From the NCBI GenBank assembly GCA_030159075.1, contig BROG01000991.1, positions 53,501 to 117,500 of the forward strand: 64,000 nucleotides of DNA, given 5' to 3'. This stretch comes from Atrina japonica (Eukaryota; Mollusca; Bivalvia; Pterioida; Pinnidae). The stretch's first letter is position 1. The number at the start of each line of letters is the position of its first letter. A model generated the notes under the pieces. The model ran no database searches. It was not told where the DNA came from and was given only the letters and a program-made list of their open reading frames with translations. Of the stretch, positions 42,892-55,599 are shown piece by piece. A program made the position numbers and the translations under genes.

Positions 42892-43891
42892 TTGTGAATG
42901 GAGCTGAGTAGTCGTATGCTGCCCATGTCTGTGCAATATAAAATGGCGCCCAGCATATTAAATAGCACAATACCACAGCGAGTGTCAGCTTAATGGTTTT
43001 TATTTTTGATTTTGACGCACTTTTGGTATGGGCTCTTGGATTTTTTAGAAACTGTGTTTCACTTTTCTGTTTGTCATTTGAAAGACAATCCTTTCTAAAT
43101 GATACTCGTATTGATTTAGAAGATTTGGTTCGCCTGTCTGTCTGTTCCTTGGTGTCCACGAAAATCCAGACGACATAACATATTCTACAGTAAGCGAATG
43201 TGAGGATAAAAAACGGAATGACGTAAACGGAAATAAAATTCCATGTGATGTAAACTTTAAGTTCCGTAGTTGTCATCGATTCCCAGCAGTCATATACCCC
43301 GCTACCCGGTATAGTTTCTACATACGAAAACAAAAATAGCTGTGGAGATGCAAATAAAAATGCTAGCAGCCATGCCATCATGACCATGATATGAACTCTC
43401 CTCATTGTCCACGTGTGACTGGTCAGTGGGTAGCAGATACTTATGTACCTGTCCAATGCTGTGACCACTAAAACATATGAAGAGGAATACATAGCCATAA
43501 CTTGTAAATATTTTATCAATTTGCAGAGAAAATTGTTCCCTTGAAACTTATACGTAATGTCCCAAACGAGCTGCGGTAAAATATTGAAGAATGCTACAGA
43601 TAAATCTGCTAGACACAAATGAACTATAAACCATTGCATTCTGGTTAATTTAGTTCTTCTACATCTTAAAACTAATAGGACAACCGAGTTTCCAAAAATC
43701 GCCAAGTACAACAATATCCCAAGTATTGTAACTTCTATCCTAGCAAGCATTACATCGTGTGTAGAAGTGGATGCACCGTCACCCGTGGTCGAGTTACCCG
43801 TCACGTTTGAAAAATTCTTCGCATATCTTAGGTCAATTAACGTTGCAAATGTTGTGTGTTCCATAATATTTGTAAGTTCCTCGGCGGACAT
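42892..43891 (-). CDS. Vasopressin/oxytocin (conopressin)-type GPCR, exon 1: N-terminus to TM6
   Basis: A plasma-membrane neuropeptide receptor. The start is the ATG at 43891, the first after an in-frame TGA about 50 bases upstream. The N-terminus holds three N-glycosylation sites (Asn26, 29, 33). TM1 has GNSVV (Asn68), TM2 LADLSVAFF (Asp96), and ECL1 WDITYKFQG, typical of this family. Cys123 and Cys202 (YDCWES) form the usual disulphide. TM3 ends in DRY (147-149). TM6 has CYLICWAPFYIAQTW. The third loop is long and basic. The exon ends at CACAA|GTACGT (42892/42891), phase 1, joining the TM7 exon at 32196 for a 417-residue protein. WDITYKF, DCW and LNSC-x-NPWIY favour vasopressin/oxytocin over CCAP or neuropeptide S receptors. 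G-protein choice cannot be told. Confidence 0.9.
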
Positions 43892-45822
43892 ACTGGGCAG
43901 AACAGTTGTTTTTCTTCTCCGAATATAGAGCACCCTCAATCAAAATTGCACACAGGTAATACCTCGATCAATTTCAATATTTCTCGATATGGAACTATAT
44001 GTTAGACGTAATTGTTTTACCTTTCAAATATGTATTGAACAGTCGTACTTGCCACTTTTCCCCAGAATCCTTAAAAACTTAAGTTTCTTGTTATCTAGAA
44101 AGTCTGAAATATAGAAAACAGAAAATATAAATTCTGAAGAAATATTTGATAGTAGAGAAACAAATTTAAAAAGAATTGAAATATCAAGAATATTTACATG
44201 AAGTAAAACTCACGAGTAAGAATTTCATTAACGTTTATGTCGAAACAACTAAGATTGATTGATACTGTATAATCCCTTCAATCTATTTATTATACAAGAT
44301 AACAAAATATAAAATCTAATTTGCGGTATCTCACGGCTATGCATGAACCGTATGAAAAATTCAGATAGGCTTTAATGCATCAGCAGGTTAAGATATCCTA
44401 AAACAAATCTAAAATATTTGCAAGTATAAGGAGAAGTTTTGAGCATCACTAATTTTCTATATGAATGAAAGTGTAAATTATTGAATTTAAGAAAATGAAT
44501 ATCCTTACCCAGCAGTGATTCGTTTAGCGCATCACACTTTTGTTAACCTGATTTATCTGCTTAATACCAGTATGCGAGTAACTTAGTGCTATATTCCTGT
44601 GTCGGAGCCCGTTAGAGAATGCATGCATTTATAGGAATACCTTACGAGATCGATATACACAGCCAGTGTCTATATAGCATTTTGTTTCTTTAAAAGCTGT
44701 CACCAATCAAATCATCTTGTATCTTTTCGTAGTGTTGTAGATAATTATCGAATATAAGATAATTATCTAATATATAGCTTTTGAAACACACAAACACACA
44801 GTCAGACAAACGGATGCACACACACAAAGACACATACACATAGACACTCGTTCACACACTCATAATGACAGTCAGACAGACAGAGAGACACACACACGCA
44901 GACAGACAGACAGACACACACACACAAAGACAAACACACACACTTCCTCAAGTCTAAAACAATAATATATTTCTGATTTTTCAGTCAATTTGCAGTACCT
45001 CTTTAATCTTCATCAACATATCATCTGCTGTCTTAAGTGGGCCAGGTCAGTTGAAGTTTATTTTAGGGACATGAATATAAGATGATTCTGTGCAGATATT
45101 ATAATAATAGGTCCCGTTTAATTAACTTATTTTAGAACTTTTATCAAATCCATTTTTAATTTGCTATTTCATGCTGAATGTGTATCTGCATATTAACAAA
45201 ATCAATCTGGTTTGGTATCAGAATATGGAGCAGATGTTATATAGTGTGTTCGTATTATATATAGGTGAAGAATGTATTATATAAGGGTGATTGAAGTTGA
45301 ACCAATTATCCCGGCTCTTATACGTGATTATAAACAAACGCCCAACAAAATGAATAAATAACGATTCTTGTATATATTTACCAGATAATAATGGAGAACA
45401 TATAAATGAAGACGAACACGGAGATTAAAAGTTTTCCAGATGAATCGCTTAATTTCATCAGGGTCTTGAGTTATCGAGGTAAAAACACGAGTTGCATCAA
45501 CTTATATTTTTTTAACAGCATGCACAAGACATCTTATCACAGAGAAATAGGAAGTCAAATAGTATGTCTAGAATTTGTACTTGTTGAACTGTCCAGTCGC
45601 AGATCTATGTTATTTTTGTGATCCAGCGAAAAGCAATAGTCAATTGGGAACGCGTTAATGTATAATAAAGGCGATATAATTGTAAATATATTTCCATTTC
45701 ATCCCATTACATACGAAGTTTCACCGTCATTGATGCATAAAATGGAAGATCACACACGTTTCATTTGTATAATTAAGATGCATGAAACTTGCTGTAAGGA
45801 AGTAAATAACATTCACTGCCAT

Positions 45823-45828
<6 letters not shown>
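43892..45828. other. Upstream flank of the receptor gene
   Basis: 5' UTR and promoter should lie here, but no TATA box or clear start can be placed, and upstream non-coding exons are possible. An irregular CA/GACA-rich tract lies at 44786-44942. Confidence 0.5.
44786..44942. repeat. CA/GACA-rich simple repeat
   Basis: Mixed ACAC, AGACAGAC and ACACAAAGAC repeats. Confidence 0.85.

Positions 45829-45914
<86 letters not shown>
45829..45914. repeat. (AT)n microsatellite, left half
   Basis: AT tract directly abutting the left end of the pogo-like element; continued by 46709-46789. Confidence 0.97.
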
Positions 45915-45915
<1 letters not shown>

Positions 45916-46705
45916 CAGTCAAACTCTAATAAAGTGATTTCCTGTGGACCTTCTATAATAATTCGTTATAAGCGCAATTCGTTATACAAATATAGTGATT
46001 TCGTAACTGTGGCTTAACCACTTAACCACTTAACTCTACTAATACATGTATAACTTCGCTCGCATTATCTTAAAGAATAATGACAGATATTTCAGAGAAA
46101 AAAAATGTTTTATTCAATTAATTTTCATATATTTATTTACAATAATTTATTTATCGTAATAATGAGAGAATGTAAATAATTATTAAATGCAGTTGCATAC
46201 CAACGTATCTATATCTATATGTAAAGTTATATACAGCCTGTTGTCAAGAGATTTCTCAAGTGTTCGAACGAACACTATCTATATCCTTTTAAAATATATG
46301 TAAGACCTCAGCGATATCATTATTCTCTCTAAAATTATAATGTAACACGTATGCATACGATAAAATAAATGTAAATAGCATTGTAATTGTTAGTTATTTT
46401 GGATCACCTAACTCAACGACAAAAAATAACGACAAAAAAAAATCAGAAATTTTGTATTTGATGTAGCCTTTTAGGTTGTATGAGAGGGTAGATTGATTAG
46501 GTCTTTGAAAAAAGTTGATTCTCCATTATATTTCAAGTCAAGGGGAACAGGGATTACTTCGTTATAAACGTAAATTCGTTATAAACGTGTTCGCTCAAGA
46601 CGCAGAACTTTTGTACAGAGTATTAAGGACTTCGCCGGGAAACCAATTTCAATTCCCTATAGCCGTAAATTCGCTAAACGCGTGTTCGCTATATTCGAGT
46701 TTTTA

Positions 46706-46708
<3 letters not shown>
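45916..46708. mobile_element. pogo/Tigger-like non-autonomous element inside an AT microsatellite
   Basis: The left end CAGTCAAACTCTAATAAAGT and the complement of the right end, CAGTAAAAACTCGAATATAG, fit CAGT...ACTC termini of pogo-type elements, each flanked by TA. GTTATAAGCGCAATTCGTTA and ATTCGTTATAAACGTGTTCG are further inverted parts. The 793 bp hold no transposase. TA is the known target of this superfamily. Confidence 0.75.

Positions 46709-46789
<81 letters not shown>
46709..46789. repeat. (AT)n microsatellite, right half
   Basis: AT tract directly after the right end of the pogo-like element. Confidence 0.97.
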
Positions 46790-46791
<2 letters not shown>

Positions 46792-46864
46792 CATATAATA
46801 TACGATTATACATATATCGCATGTATAATCCCGTGGTTATAACATGAGGGCTTCATCTTACCAG

Positions 46865-47065
46865 GTTAAATCATTAACCACTGAAGACCCGGCTATTTAA
46901 AAGAATGGTTAAGTCCACTGTCAGAATTCATGGCTGTATGATATAGAATCAAAACTTTATATATAATAATTTTACATGCAATGTGAACTTGTTCACTCGT
47001 GAATTATGACAGTAGACCAGACTATTTATTGAGTCTAAATTTGACTACAGGGTTTGATGAGTTAA
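46865..47065. mobile_element. MITE of about 200 bp, family with TTAA ends, copy 2
   Basis: GAATGGTTAAGTCCACTGTC, CTGTATGATATAGAATC, GTGAACTTGTTCACTCGTGA and GACAGTAGACCAGACTATTT match copy 1 at 5243-5450. The right end is TTTGATGAGTTAA. Confidence 0.75.
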
Positions 47066-47140
47066 GGACACAGCACTGGTTCACCTGATGTTTAAGATTC
47101 GTTACGGTCAATAACACCTGTGAGTTACGGAAGCCTATAA

Positions 47141-47428
47141 GGATCAATTGAAAAAAAATATTATGTCGTAATAATGACATACTGTCATAAGTGATGTCGC
47201 AATTTCTACATAGTTATGTCGTAATTTCGACTTTGGTATGTCGTAATTACGAGAGAGTATGTCATAATTACGACTTAGGTATGTCGTAATTACGAGATAG
47301 TATGTCATAATTACGACTTAGGTATGTCGTAATTACGAGATAGTATGTCATAATTACGACTTAGGTATGTCGTAATTACGAGATAGTATGTCGTAATTTC
47401 GACTTAATATTTTTTTCAAGTGACCGGT
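47141..47428. repeat. Foldback element with a 43-bp tandem repeat inside
   Basis: The outer arms are TCAATTGAAAAAAAATATTA and TAATATTTTTTTCAAGTGA. Inside, units TATGTCGTAATTACGAGATA-GTATGTCATAATTACGACTTAGG repeat about four times. Each unit contains the palindrome GTCGTAATTACGAC, so the whole is self-complementary at two scales. Confidence 0.85.
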
Positions 47429-47454
47429 AGTGAGTTCAAATGCCAATGGGAATT

Positions 47455-47815
47455 TTTTTCATTTTGATTTTGATTGTTGTTTTACATCACACCAAATGTT
47501 TCCACTTATTGTTGATGGCACCAGCTTTAACTCACACCATCTTTAATTTTTTTGTCTGTACCATGTACTGGTGCCAGTACAGTGAAGGTGTTTTACATCT
47601 CAAGCCTTCCGTGGCACGAGACCTTTTTTAAGTCTCATCCAAAACGACCCGTGAATTTCACTTCATATGTCGAGCGCTTGGCCATTTTTAAAGTTTTTGG
47701 TATGACCCGATACCACTAAAATAATCCGGGACCTTCCAATTCCGATTCAGATATTCTACCACTAGAACGTCGCAAGACTACGCCAAGGGAAAAATCAAGC
47801 TCCGTTCATGAAATG
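47455..47815 (-). mobile_element. tRNA-derived SINE
   Basis: On the minus strand a head TTCTAGTGGTAGAATATCTG, then GGAAGGTCCCGGATTA, fits tRNA A and B boxes. The body has CATATGAAGTGAAATTCACG and the 3' end is GATGTAAAACAACAATCAAA with an A-rich tail. About 360 bp, apparently full length. Confidence 0.65.
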
Positions 47816-48520
47816 GTCCCGTTCAGTATTACATAGGTCAATGCTAAATGATTGCGTCAATTTGATAGCAAGTCTGCGGTAACCGGCGATGTCTATATAT
47901 GAATGACGAAAGACTTAGTATAAAACGAAACGTCTATATTGTCTTATGCTCTGCTGTTTAATAACTGATATAGCATGAAAAAATTTTCCTCACTTCAAAA
48001 CGCTTTAAAAATTTCTCTCAAAATATTTTAAAATTTGAAGCAGATATCAAATCCAGTTAATATCCTGTTGTATGTGTGGGATGTGTTGGCTTATATCTTT
48101 GTTACATCATCTTAATCAATTTCATAGATAGTTTGAGATTGCATTGTTTACATTCCCATGGGGATAACATTCAGATATCACCAGAACACACTAACAAATA
48201 TTTTATATGTCACGGCAAGCGATTTCTATGCTTTGCTTGTTACATATTTGTAAAACATATGTTCTGTGTGTTGTGGAGTGTACATGAAGCAAAAACCATT
48301 TCCTATCCTCTGTTTTACAGAAAAACACACACGAACACTCACAGAGTCAACTACTTTATTCAAACGGAATGCATTATATATGCATAACGTCTTAGATAAA
48401 ACACCCAAAACTATGTTTTTATGTAGTAATGGATTCCAACAGGAATGTTTAAACGAATGCTGGTTAAAATTTGTAAATTCTAACACGAGTGAACAAATCA
48501 AACTACCGGAAATATTTTGT

Positions 48521-48861
48521 TTAAGGGGTATTAGCTGTTTTTTTTTTTAATTGTATCCCCTTTTTTTACTACTTAGATTGAAGATAAACACAGGTACAAA
48601 ATTCTTACATTCCCACATATGTTGTGAAAATTGCTTGAGAAACCAAGGTTTGGCACATTTTCAGTTTCAGTTTCAGTGATTAATTCAACTTTACAATTTG
48701 TATATGAATACCTCACTGGACTTGACCTTATTTTTCGCAAAATATATAGAAATATAAATATATTTTTATACCTGTGTATAGCTCTTATTTGTTACTGTAC
48801 ATAAAGCAAAAGTAGAAAAAAATTGAAATATTTTGGGTAAACACAGGTAATGCCCGTTTAA
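48521..48861. mobile_element. TTAA-flanked MITE, copy E
   Basis: It is bounded by TTAAGGGGTATTAGCTG and GGTAATGCCCGTTTAA. The arms carry AGATAAACACAGGTACAAAA and ACCTGTGTATAGCTCTTATT. Confidence 0.82.
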
Positions 48862-50845
48862 CATCACCATTTATTGTATGCAGATGTGTGTTAAGCTATG
48901 CTTCTTTTTCCCCAATAGACAATTATTATGCATGTAGTTTATTATCGGTCAATGGTTCAGCATTCAGAACTCGTGTTTATTCATAAGCAGCATAATTATT
49001 CAAAGAGATCAAGATCTCAGCTGATCGTACATATTTCACGTTATGTACAGGGTATACCAAAAAATCGAACCAGAAGTATGCGATAAATGTAAAGCAGTAT
49101 ATGTCTTTAAATCTGGCATTTCTTTTTCGATTTCAATTAAATAGATTTGTTATTTTTAATTGTTATTAACAGAATGAAAAATAACATTCCATGCAAAATC
49201 AATGTAAACTGTGTTATTTTCACTCAGTCAATCAAAATATACATCACCTTCAGGACACCACAAAGGTAACGTCACACTACAGCTCAGACAGACAAGCATG
49301 ATGCAGGATACTCGAGTTTTGTTACCACTTTAATCGCCGATTATGAATAAATCGTATAAAAGAATTAGACTAATATCCGATTCTTCTGATAGTGAATAAA
49401 TGGTCACTTTATCTTAGGCCTACAATGTAGTTAAGTGGCTTTGTTTCATGTCACCTCACGTTTTCTTATTACACTCGGTCAGTTTTGTGTAAATGTGCCA
49501 GTATTTTTATAGATGTATAAAAATAATGTTTGAAAGAATATAAAATTCAACATGAATTACTATCTAAAATGACTGTTTCTGTTATGTTGATATTTTTGTG
49601 GTTTTATTATTATATATGATTCCATATGAATGCACTATTTCTTAGTAGCGGAGTCACCTATTTGAACCAAAACGTGAAGTGGATTGCTTACATTTCACAA
49701 GCCAAAGACTTGAACAAATCATCAGTTAACGAAACTTAAATAGAAAAATCTAATAGATAGAATGTGAGTCAGTTTTGATGAAAAAGATTTTTATTTCATT
49801 TTTGACACATATTTAACACTAGTGGTACGCAATTACGTTCTTCCTCTGTCGCCTCACAAGATTAAATAAAAATATATATTTTATGGATAAGAACACAGAA
49901 ATAACTGTATCAACTCAATTCAGTGTCACAAAGTGCATCGTATGTTTAAACCTAGATCGTATAAAAAAGTTATATAATAATACTTCGATTTAGTATTGGT
50001 TTTATACCGAACGATTATTTCTGATTACAAGTTTCTCCTGTTTAATGCAATTGTATATTTTATTGGTTGGGTTTTATCTTTGTTTTTCAAAATTTTAGGT
50101 GTTTGAAAAAAAAGTATTTCACTTTTTCAAATATCCGGCTAAGGCTTTGATAGCTTCTGTAGCTCGGAACTGTATCCGAGAAGCATTATTGTTATGTGAA
50201 TGAATACCGGTGTCATTATCCATTTCTAAGTCCGATACAACAGAAAAACAACCATTGATTATGTAGGTTATTTACCTATTCTCCGCGTTCTTTCCAACTC
50301 ATTACACTGCTAATAAAGCGAAAGCAAACTTACAATAAAATACGCTTATTTCAATACACCTTTGTACAACAATAGACATGCTCTTTGCTCTATGACAAAA
50401 CGGAACAGAAAACTCTACAGTCAATTAGCACAAACAAAGATTTTGTCGGACACACAATAGATGTTAAAACATTTTATAGATATTTTATGCCTTTATGCAA
50501 CCCATTATATTCTAGGTATCTGGTATCAGTCTGTAATTAAAAGCATATTGTGTTCTCCGCAGGTAACAATAGCACCAAGTAAAATCGTAGAATGTTGTGT
50601 AAACAAACCGGGTGTATAAAATTCGTTACCTGCCTGTTTGTTCATCTAATTTCTCCTGAGGCAACTTAACACTAGCAATCATTAATGCACTGGGGTCAGT
50701 TTAACTTTGCCCATAAACGTAGACGGTTAGACGTAACACGAGTAACGATTTCACTTACATGTGCGGAGTTAGAGATTAACGTGAACGATTCATTACACAT
50801 TATCCTACACGTGTAGCTTACAGGTTAACGGACACGCGTGACGTA
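48862..50845. other. Intergenic with two dispersed repeat pieces
   Basis: 49170-49235 repeats 6995-7075. 49625-49740 repeats 17755-17960. No gene is visible. Confidence 0.5.
49625..49740. repeat. Unnamed dispersed repeat, pair with 17755-17960
   Basis: ATGAATGCACTATTTCTTAG, TAGCGGAGTCACC, AACGTGAAGTGGATTGC and ACATTTCACAAGCC. Confidence 0.6.
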
Positions 50846-50980
50846 GGTAGTAATTTGGATCAGACGTAGACGCAGACGTAACATTTTACGTAGGAAGAAA
50901 GATACGACCTTTAGTAACACTCATTTTAGACATAAATTACGAATACGTCTACATTTACGTCTACAGATGAAATTACTGCC
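50846..50980. mobile_element. MITE with 40-bp inverted ends rich in ACGT
   Basis: The left arm GGTAGTAATTTGGATCAGAC, GTAGACGCAGACGTAAC matches the complement of the right arm, GGCAGTAATTTCATCTGTAG, ACGTAAATGTAGACGTATT. The 135 bp hold no frame. Confidence 0.75.
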
Positions 50981-51168
50981 TTTAAAGTTTAGTTGGCAAC
51001 CATTTCTTTTATACACATACAAAACACGTGTTACACGCGTATGTACAACGTTCGTTTTAAGTTATGTCTATAGATGAATCTAGCTTCCTTCTTCATTTAT
51101 ATTTTCAACCCAAGAAAACTTTTTATCTCATGTTAAAAAAATTATAAACATAATACCAAAATTATACT

Positions 51169-51214
51169 GCTCAAGATGATCGTTTCTGTCAATAAGACTT
51201 CATCAGTTACGCTC
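51169..51214 (-). ncRNA. Hammerhead ribozyme copy, core boxes kept, stems weakened
   Basis: Minus strand: GCGTAA, CTGATGA, AGTC-TTATT-GACA, GAAA, CGATCATC, TTGAGC. The cleavage triplet AUC is allowed. Stem I has one mismatch and stem III has lost a pair. The element spans about 51148-51290. Confidence 0.65.
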
Positions 51215-51539
51215 CAATTTTAAATAGATTTTTTTAAAGGAAAGTGGTATAATACAAGGCCAAATACTAAGTCTAAATACCCAGAGTTAGTCTGCATTAT
51301 AACAACAAAATAGTGTATTTAGGATATTATTAACAATACCAAAGTTATAGTTTTACAAAATAAGCCAAAACAAATGCTGTGTATTTCGGATTTTATTATT
51401 AACAATACCATCATTTACGCCAAAAGTTAAATATCTGGAGCTTTTCGAAGTCTATCACATCATACGTCAACTTTTGCGCCCGACATTGAACATAAATACA
51501 TTATTTCTGGGTGGAAAAAATAATATATATTACAAGGCA

Positions 51540-51770
51540 AAAATAGATACCAAAGTCTAAATATAGAATGTCCAAATCACAGATACGAAATCCGGTAGTA
51601 CAAACATGGACTTTAAACCAAATTTGGGATCAGCTGCCATGGAGGAGAAGCATCCCCTGTCGACCGGTACCAAAACTTTGACCACAGTCAATTCCAACGA
51701 ATAATAGATATGTATTATTTCACATTTGGTACAGACGTCTAACAATATATAACGAAAAGGCGATATTACA
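51540..51770 (-). mobile_element. Naiad 3' tail with end of ORF
   Basis: The open frame LLDVCTKCE continues into the tail, here with TTA in place of the conserved TGA, then GTTGACCAC... as in the other tails. GGGATCAGCTGCCATGGAGG and CCCTGTCGACCGGTACC are typical. The copy is rather diverged. Confidence 0.75.
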
Positions 51771-52150
51771 TTTTTAGGAATGTAATCACGATTACTTTGC
51801 CAATTGCATTAAATAAAAAGTGCAAGCCATGTGTCTTTCAAGACTCACTGTCAGAAGTTCAACATTTTGAACATATGTTACATACATATTTGATTATGAA
51901 ACTAAACAAATTGTGTATTACAAGTAAATATGATACACATTTTAGAAATATTTAAATTCACCAAAATTCAATGAATTCCACATTATTGTGACTTTGATTA
52001 AACATTATTTAAAATGGTTAAAGTGAAATAAAAAAGGTTTATGCGTCTTTGTAGTAAGTACATAGTGGTGTCGAGACCACCTAACTATTGGTGTTGAGAC
52101 CACCTAACTGACCTGCTGAAAGCGGTCTGTCTGTTAAGCTAGGTATTCAT

Positions 52151-52491
52151 TTAAAGAGGTATTAGCTGTGTTTACCAAAACATATTCAGATTTTTCCTAC
52201 ATTTACTACTTCTGCTTGATGCACAATAACAAATAAGAGCTATACACAGGCATAAAAAATCTTGTATTCTTATATATCTTGTGGAAATAAGACCAGGTTC
52301 AGTGTGATATGCATATACAAATAGTAAGGTCGAATTAATCAATTGAAAGTGAATAATTGCCAAACTGGATTTCTTAAGCAATTTCCACAAAATATATAGG
52401 ATTTAAGAATTGTTATGGCTGTGTATATCTCTGTATTGTTATAGTATATTAATCTAAGTAATAAAAAATAACATAGCTAATACCCCTTTGT
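52151..52491. mobile_element. TTAA-flanked MITE, copy F
   Basis: TTAAAGAGGTATTAGCTGTG at the left and ACATAGCTAATACCCCTTTG at the right; TTAA is lost on the right. Confidence 0.8.
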
Positions 52492-52494
52492 GTG

Positions 52495-53139
52495 AGTGCC
52501 AGGTCATATCTACTGTAAAATGTACAATCTTAAATGGAGGGTAGTTTTCTAAGTAAGGGCGCCGTATTTGGAATGGAACGTTTTGAAAATCAATGATTTT
52601 GATTTAATACAACGTGTATTTCAAAATCAGATATCTTTTGTTAAAGCCATGTGTATTTAACGTCAAAATCCATTGTTTTGTCCTATTATATTGCATGAAC
52701 TGACATTAAAAAATTTATACTATTTAAATAATGTATTTACACAAAGCCCTTGAAAAGCGATCACTGTAACCATTGTCTAAGCATAAAGATTCAGTGTCCA
52801 TCTCTGCGTCTTTTGAATTAACCATTGCTTCGAAGTTGTAAATGTAAATCATTGTTCTTATACAAGTGAGAGGTAGAAAATGTAATAAATAGGAACGGAA
52901 ATAACTCCCAGGAGACCTTATCAATTGCGAAAATGACAAATTTATTTGCACACATAATTTCATTCTTGAATGACGCTGAACCAGTATTGAAGCAAACACT
53001 TGAATTGAAAGATACGTTTCTGTTAAGAGGGGAGACGGTGTTAATATCGCGGAATCTATTTCTGGATCAATAAGCGGAGTATATGGTCCAGTCTGTTTAC
53101 TCGATATTTGACAATTAAATATGTATTGTGATTTTAATC
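52495..53139. other. Intergenic, no gene seen
   Basis: No repeat or gene recognised. Confidence 0.45.
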
Positions 53140-53560
<421 letters not shown>

Positions 53561-54344
53561 GTTTCGATTACTCATTGGTTCTACTTCATATTTACTTTAT
53601 GTAGCAAAGTGAAAGTCGTTGACTCAGAGTATTGCTCTTTATTCTATTTTTACTGATGACATATACACACACGGTTAATCTTAAGCAGTAGTAACAAGGA
53701 AAAGTAACTCTTTCTGCCAAACATGTCACCGATATAAATTGTATTTAATCAAACAAGGTATTTATTCACAAAATATAAAGGAGGGAATTGATATGAGTTG
53801 TTAATATCATTTAGATATAAACCAATAAGAAAGCTAATATAAAAGAACCAGTAAATTTACAGAGAAAGTACTCAGCAACTCATTCCATTTGCGCAGTAGA
53901 ACTAGAAATTGCTCTAGAGCATTGGGATGTCCTTCGACCAAGATAATTGATCGAATGATTTAATCCTATACAATCAATAATCAGATAAAGATTCACTTCC
54001 CCGCATTTTTAAACAGCGGTACCAATAAAGTGCACGGAGAGAGTCGCTATTTGATATCGACACGTACATGTATATAGAATTGTATATATTTCTTTCAAAT
54101 TCCTTTTAGGTTTACTATGATAGTAAAAGAATGAATGAACATAATACCAAGAAGAGGGCATTGTTATGGTTAAAAGGTAAAAAGGAAGCAGCTTTAATGC
54201 TTCCAACATGGACTGAAGTATCCAAAGTGGTGCAGAGAGGCAAATGGACCTGGTGATCTGATTGGTCATTAAGTGAAAAAAAAAACCAATAATTTAGGGA
54301 ATAAGAAACATATATGGATATTTATATTGCTTTAAAAAGTATAG
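53561..54344. other. Intergenic, no gene seen
   Basis: Nothing recognised. Confidence 0.45.
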
Positions 54345-54652
54345 GTTTGGCGGATGAAATTTCAAAGAAAGGGAGTCGGTAGCGCGCTCGACTCTTGATC
54401 GTGAGGTCGTGAGTACGAGTCCAGCCGGCGGCAGGTTGGTTTCCTGTCCTTCGTATGAGACAGTAAAAACCGAGGTCCAGTATCACAGTAGGTGTCGGTA
54501 CGAAAGAACCCTCAGTGCTCAATGGCCGTAAGTGCCGAGCATCGGCCAAAATTTTAAGCTCTTCACCGGCATTTGGTGACATCTCCATATGAGTGTACTA
54601 TTCTTGAGTGGGAAGTTAAACAACAATAAACAAACAAACAAACATCAAAGAA
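54345..54652 (+). mobile_element. tRNA-derived SINE
   Basis: AGTCGGTAGCGCGCTCGACT (A-box region) and GTCGTGAGTACGAGTCCAGC (B-box region) form a tRNA-like head. The body continues through CCTTCGTATGAGACAGTAAA and GGTGTCGGTACGAAAGAACC to GAGTGGGAAGTTAAACAACA and an (AAAC)n tail. It may belong to the V-type SINEs common in molluscs; that is inference. Confidence 0.78.
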
Positions 54653-55286
54653 AGGGAGTTAGAGATTTTAGAGATATTCTTTTGTGCAGAATTATGATAG
54701 TTGTACACAAGTGACCTTTTGAAGTAGAAATGCGACGGCAAGCTATATTACGTATTCTGTAGTTCAAGATATTGATCTCTCAGTACCGGACACTAATCTG
54801 AAGCCAAACGTAACAAACATGAGTGCTAAATGGACTTGAAAGTGGTTGGATTAGCACTGAGATCTATGGACTAATAACTGTTATTTTTTTCCTCGTCTGC
54901 GAGATTTAGTTCTCTTTAAAATATATATATAACCAACAAGTACACATAATAACTGAAATGTCTGTTGTCAGACAATTTACAGTCCACATGCACGGCTTGT
55001 ATCAGACAAATATTGACAGTGGGGAAAACAATAGGTTATAATTCCATGCATGCAGAACGGAAATAAAATGAAATATTAAGAGGCAGACTTTTACGTTTTT
55101 GTAATTTCATTTTGTACAATTCTTTAGGGGAGCGAGTAATCGGAAACAGTATAACCAGGCATATATAAAGACATTATCTAGGAATTGAATAGTATTGAAA
55201 AAAAAAACATATGGAGTTTACAATTAATGATTAATGGTAATACAGCGTACAAGACTGGTGTAAACAGTATTGTATAATATTCCTAG

Positions 55287-55540
55287 ATGTCCGGGTAGCA
55301 CAATGGTATGCTCACTCGCTTCACATCAATGCGAGACGGGTTCGATCCTTGGATTAGTGAGAGTGGGAGTATGTGAGATGGCATGGTGGTCGCCAAGTCG
55401 GACAAGAGGTTTTTTTTTCGGATACTCCGGTTTCCTCCCACGGCAAGGACCCGCGCACACCAAATCAGGACCAACGTGAGACTTTAATATATGTAGACAT
55501 AACTTGTTTGTCAATCGTTGTAAAAAAAATAAACTTTTTT
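55287..55540 (+). mobile_element. tRNA-derived SINE with MetaSINE-type core, full length
   Basis: The head has GGGTAGCACAATGGTATGC (A box) and GACGGGTTCGATCCTTGG (a near-perfect B box). The core GATACTCCGGTTTCCTCCCA, CGGCAAGGACC resembles the central domain of MetaSINEs reported from bivalves and other animals. The tail is GTAAAAAAAATAAACTTTTTT. A 3' fragment of the same family is at 33828. Confidence 0.8.
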
Positions 55541-55599
55541 CATATTTCTGAGATCGTGGTAAGGAAACTGACACCCTGTTGACAATAATTTATAAGGAT

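Noticed and set aside
55287..55370. A genuine tRNA gene
   Set aside because: A and B boxes are good, but there is no closed cloverleaf acceptor stem, and a SINE core and tail follow directly.
55270..55582. Short open frames on both strands
   Set aside because: They lie within the tRNA-derived SINE and reflect its sequence.
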